Source: Symsagittifera roscoffensis
Taxonomy: Eukaryota; Xenacoelomorpha; Acoela; Convolutidae
Reading direction: 5' to 3'
Assembly: GCF_963678635.1 (NCBI RefSeq)
Contig: NC_087071.1
Location: 2,470,537-2,534,536 of the forward strand
Length of the DNA stretch: 64,000 nt
Part shown: piece by piece, positions 11,168 to 22,782 of the stretch
How the letters are laid out: each line of letters begins with the position of its first letter
Position numbering within the stretch: the first letter of the stretch is position 1
The notes under the pieces: model-generated
What the model was told of the DNA's origin: nothing
The model's input: the letters and a program-made list of their open reading frames with translations, nothing else
Database searches by the model: none
Made by a program: the position numbers and the translations under genes

Positions 11168-11629
11168 GAAGATTATAACATGAGACATGCATGCGGGACC
11201 TGTCTGTAGTTGCTTTTTCGAGGGACCACTCTATCATAGTAGTACCGAGCTGCTAAAAATTTCTACTTAGGGGATCGCAAAGTGGAATTTGGGCTAGGCA
11301 TATTACCCAGCAGATTTCAGCCATACCTGCACTTGAGGCCATGAGAATAACGCACCGGCATTTTTGTTGAGAGTTCACTTATCAAAGGGATTACTCGTAC
11401 AACCCCAAATCGATTTTGGGGGTTAAATTATTAATTTTTAAGAAATTAACTTCGATAGTAAAAAAAAAGTGGTAACTTCCCATATAGCATTATTCCCAAA
11501 AAAGATTTGGAAATAATTGCCTCTAAACAAGTGTTAAGTGACAAATTAGTCGGAAAAATTGACCACAAGATGCTTTTCGCTTTTGATAAAAAGTTCTACA
11601 ATTTTCTCAAGATAAAACGTCAATCAACA
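11168..11629. other. Spacer between the two duplicated segments
   Basis: This 462-bp stretch is unique to one side of the duplication. It begins with about 75 bases (to 11,246) that are the reverse complement of 42,380-42,450, the left end of another transposon. A near-palindrome, CCCCAAATCGATTTTGGGG, lies at about 11,403-11,421. It ends with the left two thirds of the MITE at 11,471-11,755. No gene is seen. Confidence 0.6.
11173..11246. mobile_element. Solitary transposon end
   Basis: Reading the - strand from 11,246 gives GGTACTACTATGATAGAGTG and continues as at 42,380, for about 70 bases with few differences. The rest of the element is absent, so this is a broken end left behind. Confidence 0.55.
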
Positions 11630-11755
11630 TTTGAATTGACAACTTGACAAATTGAATCCTCGATTTTTTCAAGGCAACTGTGTCTTGAAAATTATGCCAT
11701 TTGGGAAACTTTTCATTTTTGTGCCATTTTGGAACTATGCCATTTGAGGGGTAAT
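11471..11755. mobile_element. MITE with repeated ATGCCATTTGGGAA-type ends (copy a)
   Basis: The left end GGTAACTTCCCATATAGCAT and the right end, with three ATGCCATTT-like motifs before GGGGTAATA, mirror each other. Internal landmarks (TTGACCACAAGATGCTT, TCAAGATAAAACGTCAATCA, a GACAACTTGACAAATTGAA-type stretch) recur at 39,826-40,226 and, inverted, at 45,795-46,241. Its right portion is duplicated alone at 7,151-7,275. Confidence 0.65.
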
Positions 11756-14700
11756 AAAAAAGTTAATAGGTTAAAATTGTGGGAATTAGTTTGGGGTAAT
11801 TAGCTGTATAAAACGTTCTGTTTTAATAATTTTCACAAGTGACTTGTTATGCCTGATTGTTGGAAAGTACGTTCCATGCGCAAACAGTTTTCATGAAATT
11901 AGTACGTGAGTTAGGCGAAATACTACGGTAGATCTTTTAGAGGGGAGAGGGTTGGGGGCTATTGTACGATGTCTCTCAATCACTGCAGCTATTGTCTCAA
12001 CGCTCATTTTACCACTAGTCAATTTCGACTTTTTTCCAGTGCTCTCCTTCAATTTTTTGATATATAAGTCTTTTCAAAATGACTTTCATGTTAAAAACTG
12101 CAATAAAATGTGTCAGTGTGAAAAATGGATTAAATTTTTACACTATCTTACATGCAAAATGCCGTGTAAACAATTTTGAAACAGCTTTTTAAAAAATTTT
12201 CTTTGGGGGGCTGGAAGAAAGCCTAAATTTCTACTGATGGAGGTAGCCACAGGTTTGTTGCTGCAGTTGAATTAATGACAACCTTAATTTGGGATTGAAG
12301 GTTAGTTTTCTCTTTTAATCTTCTGAAGTGTTTTAGGTTCGTTTAGTAAATCAAAGTTACTGCAAGTTAGCAGATCAGTCAACTGAATTACAAAAAAATT
12401 TCTTAAGTGTGGAACCGAATATTTATAGAATCCTTTTCCTGGGCTAGAACAATAATTTTCCATTTTAGTTTCACGCTTTTAGAATTTTTTTTATGTTTGA
12501 ATTTTTGGTTTGTGGTAAAGTATGTCAAACTCTACTTGTCTTAGTCTCTTAATTATTACAAATCTTTTAGCGGATAAAATGAGTTTTCTCTTGTATTTCC
12601 ACACATTACATATGCATCGTGGTTATGATGTAACCAGAATTTTTACTAGGTTGATTTTTGAAAAACAAGCACTTTTATCTAAACGTAATTAACCAGCATG
12701 CCAGTTTTTGTTTTAGCAAGATACAATAAAATATTTACCGATAAAATTTCGCTGTCGGGGTTCTACCCGTACCCACGGGTTTTTCAGTGCAAGATCAGAA
12801 ATTCTCTATTAATTACATAAGTTGATTCTCAGATCTAAAATTTATTTTTCAAATCTTGATAAGAATTTGAAAAAAAAAGATCTGAAATTTGGACCTGAAA
12901 TAGAAAATTTCAGATCTGAAACTAGATCTGAGAAATTCTTTGTTAAATTGTAAATTTGCGTTTCGAGCAAAAAATTGAGTTGTTAGTTTTTTGATGTTTC
13001 TTTAATCCAGACAATTATGTCTGGATTAAAGGGCGGTAAAATAAACTTCTGAATACTTTCACAAACAGTTTTTTTCGAACTTAGTTTCTTGTTCAAATGT
13101 GTTGTTCAAAAGTTTTCAAAAGTTGTAGAAGACCTGTCAAAGACTTATGCATCTCCAATGTTTATCTCATACTTGGGGAAGCATATTTTGGCAGTCTCCA
13201 ACTTAAGACTTCGCTGAGTACCTGCTAGTAGAAGCTAAAGGATCAAAACTAGCAAAATTAGAGTCCGAATTATTGACTTTTCAGACCTGAAATAACTGAC
13301 AAAAAAAATTTCAGATCTGACTCTACGAAACTCAGTTTTCAGTTTTTGGCTAGCCGTACCCAGTTAATTTTCTAAAACAGACCTGAATTAACCAATCAAT
13401 AAAATACTCAAGCATTATATAAACATTTCACAACCTATTTCGTATCAGAAATATAGATCGAAAAAGATATGGGTACGGGTAGCCAAAAACTGAAAACTGA
13501 ATTTTGTAGCAGACCACCCGCCGACAAACTTGAGATTGAAATCGATTTGTATCAATTTTTATGCTGTTAATATACTCCAAAAATTGATTTACATTAGTCC
13601 ATTTAGATATGTAAATCGATTTACAAAAATTTCCGGTCAAAAAATCATTCAAATGTTTCAGTGATTTTTCAAAATCATTAAAAAATGAAAAGTATTGAAT
13701 TAAATGGACTTGAGAAAGGAATTAAAATTCATCAAACTCTTTTCAAAATTGATTTAATGTAATCTTTCTTTTTATTTCCAAGCTTGAGCAAAGTTCTGTT
13801 TTCAAGAAAAAATCCATTTAGGCTACAGAGAGCAAGAGTTACTCAAAAAAAGTTTTTCAATAAAACCTCTTGCATATATATTTTCTTGAATTTTAGCAAA
13901 CATTGGGGCTGTCACAATAGTAAAAAGTAACCAAACAGGGGTATTCAAGTAATTGATTATAAGTGCTTATATTTGCAAAAAACCCATATAATCGATTCTC
14001 TTGGCCCATCCTACCGTAATATTTATGATCGATTTTTCATACGCAATCAGTTTTCCTGAAATTAGTACGTTAGTTAGGGGGAGCTTCTACGATAGATCAC
14101 TTCTACGGTTTCTCCCAATTATCGCAGTTATTGTCTCAAGTCAACACTAAGTCTACCACTAATCAATTTTGGCTGCTTTCAAGTCCCCCTTGATTATTTT
14201 TCCGAAGTTCGATAGATAAAAGTCTATTCAAAATGATTTTCATGTTAAAAACTGCAATAAAACGTGTCATTGTGAAAAAGTGAACAATTTGTTACTACAT
14301 GTCTTTAATGCAAACGCCGAGTGAACAGTTTTTGAAGAACTAAGTTTTCTGATTTTACTAGTGGGGTGGGAAACTGGAAAAGAGCCTCAATTTCCACTAA
14401 TAAAGGTTGTCACAGGTTTGTTTCTGCACCTAAAAAAAATCAAAACATTAATTTGGCATTGAAGGTTAGTTTGCTTTCTTTAATCTTCTGAAGTATTTTA
14501 AGTCCGTTCAGTTATTCAAGTTTAGCAGATCAGAAAACTGAATGACAAAATGATATGAATTGTGAAATCAATGATCATAAAATTAATTTTTCCTGGGCTG
14601 AAGCGATAATTTTAAAGGTGGGTTTCCTTGATAGAATTCTTTTTTTTTCGTTTTATGTTCAACTTCTGGTAGTGATGATGTTCGTAATCTTGTACGGGTT

Positions 14701-15714
14701 GAAATTTTGAGCAACTCAGCTCAGAAATGTATCATAGATCTTTCATTTTTTTTTGCATCCATATACCATTCATGTTGCAGTGCCGCTTAAACGATGTTCA
14801 GTTCAACCATGTTTCATCTGTGAATCAAGGTTGCAATTTTTACTGATGTCGCATCCAAATTACACTGGTGCTTAATATATGAATCATATCGGAAACATGA
14901 ATGAGAATTTTCTGATTCATCCATGAAACAAGGATGCAAATTAGCTTGATGTTCCATCCCTTTTTTCCCGGGTTGCCAAAAAGTTTTTTAGACAAATTTC
15001 GTTTGTGGAAAACACACTTATCGACTAGTTTTTTTTCCACCTAAAGAATTGTATGACTGCCAATTCGTCCAAGTCCCTCCAACTTTCGATATCTTTAAAA
15101 AAATTTGAAGAATTTCTTCTAAACCTATTTCGTTCTTCTTATTGAAGATAATGTTAGGCCTTTTTATTGTAGATTAATCTAAGATTTTTAAAATTTTTTT
15201 AATATTCTCAAAAACTCTTGGATTTAAAAGGCATTTTTAATAGATTTAGAAATTAAGCTAAAATTGATGAAAACAAAGTCGAATGGAATTTTAAAATGAA
15301 ATTGCACAATGAATTTATAAACAATCTTTGAAATTGCGCGCATAAATAATAATCATCAGAGCAAAATATTTCAAATTTACCACTCTCGAAGCAATTTTAG
15401 GCAAACAGAATAAGTAATTTTATGATTTTAAGCGTCTAAAAATAAAAAAAACGATCTAGCAATCATCTGTTTTTGGTATAAAATTTTAGCAAAAATTTTT
15501 AAATTTCACGATTGAAGATTTCGGGGGAAAAATTAGAAAATGCCGATGATCGACAATACAATGAAAACATTAGAAGCCATTAAAACATCAAAAAAAGTTA
15601 TACCATGAAAAGGTAAGAACTATCTATCAGTCTAAATCGAGGTTTTTGCAAAAGTTGATTTAAAAAAAAAAACTTTTTGATGATTTCCATTTTTAAAGCA
15701 ATATCAGGCAATCA
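11630..15714. repeat. Recent direct duplication, copy 2
   Basis: This is a 4,085-bp near-identical copy of 7,151-11,167 in the same orientation. It keeps all landmarks, including the 32-nt hairpin (13,000-13,031), the inverted repeat (about 13,329-13,506) and the two internal diverged repeats. Compared with copy 1 it has extra sequence at about 13,306-13,327 and 15,222-15,267. Near identity in AT-rich non-coding DNA points to a recent event, or to assembly of two haplotypes in tandem. Confidence 0.9.
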
Positions 15715-18179
15715 TTGTTACACATGGTTCATCAATTTAATTGTTATGTTTTGGCAAGCTTTATTTTGTCTTCTAGAGCATTATTGTCCAAAATTGCTTT
15801 GGAACTGATAGTCATAACAATTTTTATTTCTTTGTTTTTTTTTGGGAAATATATCCAAACATTGTGTTGTTGATCCTTTTTCTGACTTAACCTTAACTTG
15901 AACGTAGATTTGCACGAGTGCAGAAACAGGCTGGCAACTCTAAAATTTTTCAAAAAAACATTTAGCAAAATTTTTAACATGAATTTTATTAATAATTTGG
16001 AACATTCCAACACATTTGGAACATTTAAATCGTTCGCGATACGGTGTAAGCGTGACATTGCAAGCTCGTGAACAAAAAAAAGACTGAAGTAACTGAACAA
16101 AAAAATTGTCAAAAAATGAGAGAAGAAAAAAAAATGGTCGGAAGAAAAGCACAGAGGCGGAGCTTCGCATCAATTGCGATACCGCAAAATAGCATTGCAA
16201 GCTAGCAGACAAGAAAGGAAAGGAGAGCCACTAACTCCGAGAGCCACTAACTCCGAGAGCCACTAACTTCTAACGCTTTTCGGAGCTTTTAATGTTTTGC
16301 GCGATCCGGTAACACTACTACAATTCTTCAAAGTAACAAATCTACAATATGGCAACTAAGTCGACAAAACATAAGCAGACAAATAAGATGCCGACAATTT
16401 TTTTTGAATGGAATATATCCTGTTTGAAAAAAGCTGTCAAATACGAACCTCGGACCTTTGCCGTTCAAGGTTTATTTGTTTTCTCCGGACCAAATTTGCC
16501 GTAGACATAAAGACGTTTGATTTAATTAAGAATTGAACTAAAATTATTTTCATTAATTTTTTTCACAAATAAAAATGACTCGAATTTTGTTCTAACGTAA
16601 ATTAGTTCGAATTCCCAATAAAGTAGAATTGAAATATAGCGATTTCATCGAATTGTCTTTGTTCGCGAAGACCATTTATTAAAGTGGCTTCTACTTTTTA
16701 GGTTGTTTCAGCTGATTTCTAGCTGTGGGGGAATGCATCATTTAACCAAGAATTGCCCTGTATCCAGGTAACTTAAGTTGCTCAAGCCTTTTAACTACCA
16801 ACGCTAAATCATTTAATTTTTTTTTCGAAACAAACTGCGTTTTTAGGTTGTTTCCAGCTGTCAGGGTTCTTATACAAATTTTGAACACAAAATTATTTTT
16901 AAACAAAATCAAACGTTTCCAAACAAATGCAGTTGCACAAGCCCTTTTACTCCCAAGACTAGCCCTGTACAGCTGAATTTCTTGTTTATTTTTCAAAAAA
17001 GGCGTTCACGTGGTTTCTAGTAGTTTTGTACTGTAAGGCTATATTGATAGTTTGTAATGACATGCAACAACACTGTGAAATTTAATCAAAATTTCGTAAA
17101 AATGAGTGTTTGTTCAATCATCAATGTGACATAGATGTTATTGCTGTCACAGCAATGTATGTAATCATCAAGAAAATAGACGTCACATCGATATTTCACC
17201 GATGTCATATCAATTTTTTTCATAATTAAGGGTAAAAGATTGATCATAGTTAAAACTGAGTAAATCGATGTATTTGTGCTGGTACATGTCAAAACAATGC
17301 AATAACACTCATACAATTCTGAATTTCAATGCAACCTGAACCCTAGATAGTTTGTCTTTTTTATTCATTTTAGGTCCGTTCATTGAATAGAAGTTTCAGT
17401 AAATTAGATCAGAAAATTGAGTTACAAAATAATTAAAAAACTGTGAAAACAATGATCATGAAATCAATTTTACCTGAACTAAAACGATAATTTCTAAACA
17501 GGGTTTTTATGCTAGAATTTTTTCTGTTCCTTGTTCAATTTCTGGTTTGTGATAAAGTTCATCTTAATGTCTTGTGATTACGTTAATATGTGCTCGTTTA
17601 AATGATATGCCCAGCCGTTTTCGACGAGTCCCAGTTAAAGTTTTTTTTTGCGTTTACAATTTTTGCTTTAATCTTTCAGAAATCACTCCGCTTAAAATTA
17701 TTTCGAGATAACTTCTCTGAAAGAGAACTATATAACTTCTGTGAAACTGGCAACAGGTACAGTTTCAAAGCTAACGCTCATAAAGGGATCAAATTGTGGT
17801 CATGTTTTGTCGAGCCATTTTCATTCGGAATTGTTGAAATTCTTTTCAAAAATTTTGATTTGTAGTGATTGCGTTGCCAAAACTTGCCTAGAAGAAAATA
17901 AGAAAATTGAATCTAAGAAAACTCAAGAAAAAGTTAATTAATTTTGTGCTCAACTGAATGAGCTGAAAATTGAAGCTTATTTGGTTTTGAAAATTCGTGT
18001 TTAACTGCTAGTCTTCCATTCTTTAAAGAAAAGGTCTTTTAACAAGACTTAATCGACTAAAGTATTTTTTTGTTTTGTTTGGACTGAACCTATAATATTG
18101 AACTAGTACCTGACTTCACAATTCCTAGCAATTCAACCATATTGAGTAAAAGTTTTGAAGTATCAGTTATGTGTTAGAA
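15715..18179. other. Unique AT-rich DNA without a supported gene
   Basis: Frames of 60-120 codons occur on both strands (for example 15,744-16,212 and 16,742-16,996, - strand), but composition and mutual overlap argue against them. Three 16-bp tandem units lie at 16,223-16,270. An imperfect direct repeat, each part with TTTTAGGTTGTTTC, lies at about 16,698-16,780 and 16,841-16,950. 17,360-17,600 is a member of the dispersed repeat seen at 7,860-8,100. Confidence 0.5.
16223..16270 (+). repeat. 16-bp tandem repeat, three units
   Basis: The unit GAGAGCCACTAACTCC is repeated exactly once and then with one change (TTC for TCC). It is a minisatellite seed in otherwise unique DNA. Confidence 0.9.
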
Positions 18180-18595
18180 TCAGGGATGTTCAAAAAGATA
18201 CTCGCATTGTTTCAGCCTAATCGGCCCAGTAGAATCAAAAACACATCTGCTGGCAATTTTGCAGAGCTCGTTGCTTAAGCTCATTGCATATGCATACAAA
18301 GTGTTTCTAGACCCGAAAAAAAAAGAATCATTAATTTCCAAGTTATTTGTAAATTGTTGCAGATGGCAAAACGATAAATTATCTTGAATTAGGAAAAGTT
18401 GAGTTAAATTGCATATTATGAATGTGCTCCAAAGAGTAGCAATATCGTTTTTAAGCTCACAATGTAGCTTTTTCCACTTACGCACTGATGTTTCTATATA
18501 AGTTATAGTTGTTAAATTCTGCTTAAAAAAGAATTTTGGCTGACGAAGTGCTGACTACGATACAATTCTTTATGATACTAACGAACGATTTATAG

Positions 18596-18627
18596 CATGG
18601 GTCTCAGTTTCGAAACTGAGACCCATG
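18596..18627. other. Perfect 32-nt palindrome with no loop
   Basis: CATGGGTCTCAGTTTC is followed directly by its exact reverse complement. A spacer-free palindrome of this length is unusual in otherwise unremarkable sequence. It could be a protein-binding site, a cruciform, or a fold-back repair scar or assembly artefact. Confidence 0.9.
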
Positions 18628-20029
18628 TTTATCCGTCACAAGTTTTTATATCTAGAGAGCTGGGAATAGTTTGAAAAACTATTTTTTCTCAAGCTTTAAT
18701 CATTATAAACAAAAAAGAGGCTTCGAAAAAAATCTTCCGTGATATTTTTGAAATTCGGCCTTTTCTGCTTCTATTTAAAAACTGAATCTACTTAATTTCA
18801 GATCAGCAGAAGCGTTTGTTTTTTAAAAAACCTTTTTTGGGTTTACACAAAAAAAGCAAAAAATTCACAGTTGCTTTTTGTCTAAGGGAAATTTTCAATA
18901 TAAATCTTTTTAATCGTCCTTGTCTAGAAAACAGAATATCCTTCGACCAAAAAATGAAAATTTACTCATCTTTTATTTTTTCCTTCCTTTTCTGTATTTT
19001 TTTTGCGTCATTGTTTTCTCAGCAGCATGTGGTACTTGAGCAGCGTATAGTTCTTTTTGATTCGAATTTTTTTTTAAATCAATCCATTTATAAATTTCGC
19101 ACTGTTAAGTTAAATTCACAAATTGCTGAATTCACACCCTAGGTGAATTCCTGTCTGACTCCGGGTCTGATGTGGGACATTTTTTGCTTTGATCACTTTT
19201 TTTGCGCTCTGCTTTCAAATTTTACCAACCATTCCAAGAAAAACTGAATTTCAAAAGGATATATAAAAAAGACTAAAATCTGTTTTTCTTGGGATTGGAA
19301 ACATCATCAAGTAAACTCAGAAAAATTGAAAATTAATTCAAAAATTCTTGTATCTGCCTAAAAATCTTTTCACTGATTTGGCCGGAATTTTTCGGGATGG
19401 TATGAGTCCGAAAAGTCAGTCAAGTTTGGCTCATAGTCACAGGCATGCCAAATAATTGGGTAGCAAAACTCCAAATACTACGCCGCGGTCTCTACTTTCT
19501 GCAGAGGCTACGGAACTATTCGGCAAAATTGCAAAAGTTTTTTTTTTGTGCGATTCAAATTTCAATTTTTTGCTGAAGAATTTTTATGATCTAGAGGTTT
19601 ATCGCAAAGTACTTACCTGAATTACATAGACCTTTTCCGGTTTTCTTTGACAATTTGCATGCTGCTAATTATCATGCTGCTATTTTGTGGGCTTCTGCGC
19701 CACCTTTAAGTCATGCCTGATTAATTGTGCCTAGATTGTTGTTTTAATTTTACTGAAAACTTGTAAAAATGTTTAACTCTCAAGTTGATTGTTTTTGGTT
19801 GGCTTTTCGGTTTCTTTTGAAATGCATTTTTTACTCTCTTTTTTAAATGCATTTTTTTGCCTCATTTACAAACAGTAAGTGAGGCTCCTCAATAATAAAA
19901 TTGAAATCGCGCTCGTTTTTTGCGTTACTATTATTGAATTTTCAAAATAGGTTTTTTTGAATTGGAAATTAGATCGTTTTCCTGTAGACAATTTTCCCTT
20001 TAATTATGCAAGAAATTTTGCAGACAGCT
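18628..20029. other. T-rich unique DNA, no gene seen
   Basis: This stretch has many T-runs and no repeat shared with the rest of the window that I could find. The + frame at 18,816-19,142 is Phe/Ser/Lys rich and typical of chance frames in such DNA. Confidence 0.5.
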
Positions 20030-20100
20030 TTGTAGTTGGTCCAGAGGTATAACGTTTGCCTTTTATCTCCTATATCTGGTGTTCGAGTCCCGATTGGATT
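20030..20100 (+). tRNA. tRNA-like relic with Pol III A and B box sequences (probable pseudogene)
   Basis: TTGGTCCAGAGGTATAACG resembles a tRNA D-arm and A box, with a layout closest to the TTGGTC...GGTAT of proline tRNAs. 34 bases on, GTTCGAGTCC fits the B box and T-loop, and a T-run follows at about 20,099. The anticodon stem does not pair, the T stem pairs at about 3 of 5 positions, and the acceptor ends do not match. It is therefore a decayed tRNA or the head of a tRNA-derived SINE, not a working gene. Confidence 0.35.
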
Positions 20101-20344
20101 TTTTTGTGTTTTTTAGTATGCATGCTTTTGAATTTTTCCGGGCAAAATTGATTTAATGAGTTTTTCGACTACTTTTTTGCCTGCTCTGAAAATTCCTAAA
20201 TTGATTTATTTCCACGATTTATGCATTTTTTAAAGCCTTGTGTTGATTTTAGCTTAATAATTGTAAATTTACCAACTATGGCGTAGTACATTTTCAATTT
20301 TTGTTGTTTTTCGCTTAAATGCTTAATTCGACATAAAAAAAATT

Positions 20345-20470
20345 TTCAATCATCTGCAATTTGGAGATCTACTGATCAAGAATTTTTCATCTTCCTAAAA
20401 TTTTTTTTTTCAGTCGTCTGCAATTTAAAGATCTACTGATCAAGAATTTTTCATCTTCTTAGAAAAAAAT
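20345..20470. repeat. 64-bp tandem duplication
   Basis: TTCAATCATCTGCAATTT and the following AGATCTACTGATCAAGAA block are repeated once, 64 bases later, with a few substitutions. It contains the palindromes AGATCT and TGATCA. Confidence 0.85.
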
Positions 20471-20949
20471 CTCTAAAATTTGAAACAATCGTTGTTCTTG
20501 TGTCGATGGATCTCTATCCGCGCTTTGTTGGCTTGCTGGCCGATCATTAAAAACAGAATGGCAGTAGTCAAGGCTGGTTTTCGTGGGTCTCGGCTGTTTT
20601 TCCGAAAATTACTTCGGTTTTTTTTTTCAAAAATTTTTCAGTATGTTTTATTTTTCCTTCGACTTGTTTTTTTGGTCACATTTTCTGCTTGCTTGCCTGA
20701 AATGCTATGTTTTTTTTGTATCACAAGTGTGTCTTTGTTTCTTTGTCTTTGTTCCATTTTCTTGAATGACTTGTTTGGAAATTTAGTTCTGCTTCGCCCA
20801 CAGGAAAAAAAAATGTTTTTAACTTAAATTTTGACATATGAACCACTTCGTCATTTTGAGTTTATTCATTGACATAATTTACAATTGCATGAAACAAATG
20901 TTTTCGAGGATTTAATTTGTTTGGATCTATAATAATCAAATTTCTCTAA

Positions 20950-20955
20950 TTTATT
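20950..20955 (-). promoter_or_regulatory. Candidate polyadenylation signal AATAAA
   Basis: AATAAA on the - strand lies about 95 bases beyond the stop codon of the exon at 21,047-22,423, a normal distance for a 3' UTR. A second AATAAA is near 20,862. In AT-rich DNA this motif is common by chance. Confidence 0.35.
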
Positions 20956-21046
20956 CTTTCCCTTTAGTACTAGATTTTAATTATTTGGAAGTATTTCTTA
21001 CTAAAACTTCGCTCACTGATTTTTTAAGCAAAACCGTCCTGCTCGT

Positions 21047-22423
21047 TCAGTTATATTGATATATATTGTTTTCAATCATAATTTTTTTCTTACTAATAAA
21101 ACCATCTCGAAGCAAAAATAGCAATGAGATTGGATCCATTAAAAACTTTTTCTGCCCCATTGACAGCTCTGTGTTTTTCGACACATAGGAATCGGTGCAT
21201 GTTGCTTGAATAGTTTGCATTGTGTTGTCGTCCGTTGTATTAGATTTGAGTAAGTTTGGGGCAGTTGAGGATGAATAAATCTGAGCCGGGCCATTCACTA
21301 TTGACATATCTTCAATTGAACAAATTTGTTTGTAAATATCCTTTTTGTCCAATTTTTTTTTATTTTTGATGCAAATAGCACAATTTTTCGTGTGTTTTTC
21401 ACCACAAGACTTGCAATTTGCTTCTGATTTTTGCCCACATTGGCAGAACAATGCACAACTTTTTCCAGAATCGTCTGCTATCAAGGCATTTCTTTGGGCA
21501 TCATTCAACGCCACGCCATTGAAAGTTTTTATGTAGGGCAGCCTGTCTTTGACAAAAACGTTATGTTGAACGTTCCAGGGATCGATGATAAAGTTAAATG
21601 GAGCCGGTGGGTTTGTATTACTCACAGGCTCACCATTCATGAAATTTTCCGGTAATGTAACGTGTATACTTTGTTCAATTCGTATCTCTTTTTTTATAGT
21701 TGATTTGCTTAAAGCATCTTTCTGCAGCAGCTCACTATTTGTGAAAGATTGGACTTTTTTGATTACAACTCTATACAAAACTGTATCAATCGGCAGAAAA
21801 ATATCCGACATGATTCCTTCTATATAAATAATTTCGGCACTCATATCAGAAAAGTGGTCATTATTTTTCTCATGTGAGAAGTTCATACTGAAGCTTTTCA
21901 GATGGAAAAAACTCAAGGCGTCCCCATGGATTGCTTCTCCTTTTATTTGACTGACAGCGTTTTGACAAAAAACTATATTATCTACTCCAGGTACCGTGAA
22001 TCTGTCAAAATCTGGAAGAACCAACTGTTCATTATTTTTCAATATCAGAGTTTTTATGTCTCCCAACGCACGTCCAACCTGCCAATTCATATCTTTTGTA
22101 TGGAAATCTTCAATCGAAACTATTGTATTATTCATGATCGTGATATTCATTTTGTAGCCGTCAAATTTAGACATGACGGCTGGTACAATTTTAACCCTTT
22201 CAGCTTCAATCCCGGTTATCATCAAAAATCGGTTTTTCACGGGGCATTGACTTACAATTGTAAGACCTGGGTCTTGTGCTGATTTTGTACAGTTGCACAG
22301 TGATACTGATCCACATGGAAAAGTATCAGTCGTTTGTTGATTTTGGGATCTTTCAAATGATGAACTGATTGTTTTTATGCTAGGAGCACCTAAAATGTAT
22401 AAACCTAAATAAAGATAAATCAA
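21047..22423 (-). CDS. Probable terminal exon of a secreted, cysteine-containing protein (partial)
   Basis: This is the longest open frame by far (458 codons, stop TGA). Its mixed amino-acid composition is unlike the surrounding chance frames. It has no ATG start: the first codon is TTG, and an in-frame TAG lies about 20 codons upstream with no ATG between. Two splice-acceptor-like sites lie near the start (TTTATCTTTATTTAG and ATACATTTTAG, then GTGCTCC), so it is most likely the last exon of a spliced gene. Residue positions counted from the TTG: Cys at 37, 43, 45 and 60 resemble a leucine-rich-repeat N-cap; 123-136 (IKTLILKNNEQLVL) fits one LRR; a cluster C-x3-C-x-C-x7-C-x2-C-x7-C-x2-C spans 323-351. 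N-glycosylation sequons at 44, 93, 98, 181 and 395 suggest an extracellular product. 1-12 is hydrophobic but may be intron-derived. The LRR link is weak; family unknown. Confidence 0.7.
   Translation of the reverse strand: MIYLYLGLYILGAPSIKTISSSFERSQNQQTTDTFPCGSVSLCNCTKSAQDPGLTIVSQCPVKNRFLMITGIEAERVKIVPAVMSKFDGYKMNITIMNNTIVSIEDFHTKDMNWQVGRALGDIKTLILKNNEQLVLPDFDRFTVPGVDNIVFCQNAVSQIKGEAIHGDALSFFHLKSFSMNFSHEKNNDHFSDMSAEIIYIEGIMSDIFLPIDTVLYRVVIKKVQSFTNSELLQKDALSKSTIKKEIRIEQSIHVTLPENFMNGEPVSNTNPPAPFNFIIDPWNVQHNVFVKDRLPYIKTFNGVALNDAQRNALIADDSGKSCALFCQCGQKSEANCKSCGEKHTKNCAICIKNKKKLDKKDIYKQICSIEDMSIVNGPAQIYSSSTAPNLLKSNTTDDNTMQTIQATCTDSYVSKNTELSMGQKKFLMDPISLLFLLRDGFISKKKIMIENNIYQYN
22391..22410 (-). 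promoter_or_regulatory. Candidate 3' splice sites of the main exon
   Basis: Reading the - strand, a pyrimidine-rich TTTATCTTTATTTAG is followed 15 bases later by a second ATTTTAG, then GTGCTCC. Either AG could be the acceptor. Their position at the 5' edge of an ATG-less open frame is what suggests splicing. RNA data would be needed to choose between them. Confidence 0.35.
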
Positions 22424-22782
22424 GCTACCTTTAGGTTGGCTCAGTTCATCTAAGACGAAATCCTAGGTTTTTGAAAAAACATGGCTTATTTGCACTGTTT
22501 TTTTTTCAGATTTCAAATAATCCAGAGTTGAGCCGGCGATGATTTTGCATTGCATGTGAAGTATGTTTGCATGCGCATTAAATTGAATGTATGTTTGCAT
22601 GTTATCAGTAACAATTCCTTGAAATAAAATTAAGGTTAAAAATTAAGGTCTTTGTTCAAAAAATATATTTCTGGAGCACAGTTTTACAGACTCGAATGCT
22701 TTTTATTAGCCGTTATTTTGTCTCTTCCAAATTCATATTCCTTCTTACATCCCCTTTTTCCTGAAAAAAAAAACTGTTCAGA

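Noticed and set aside
16221-16270. Short direct repeats as a possible CRISPR array
   Set aside because: The units are contiguous with no spacers, and the context is eukaryotic.
20480-20827. 115-codon + frame, very rich in Phe, Leu and Cys
   Set aside because: It follows T-runs. An overlapping frame is also open, and there is no motif or splice support.
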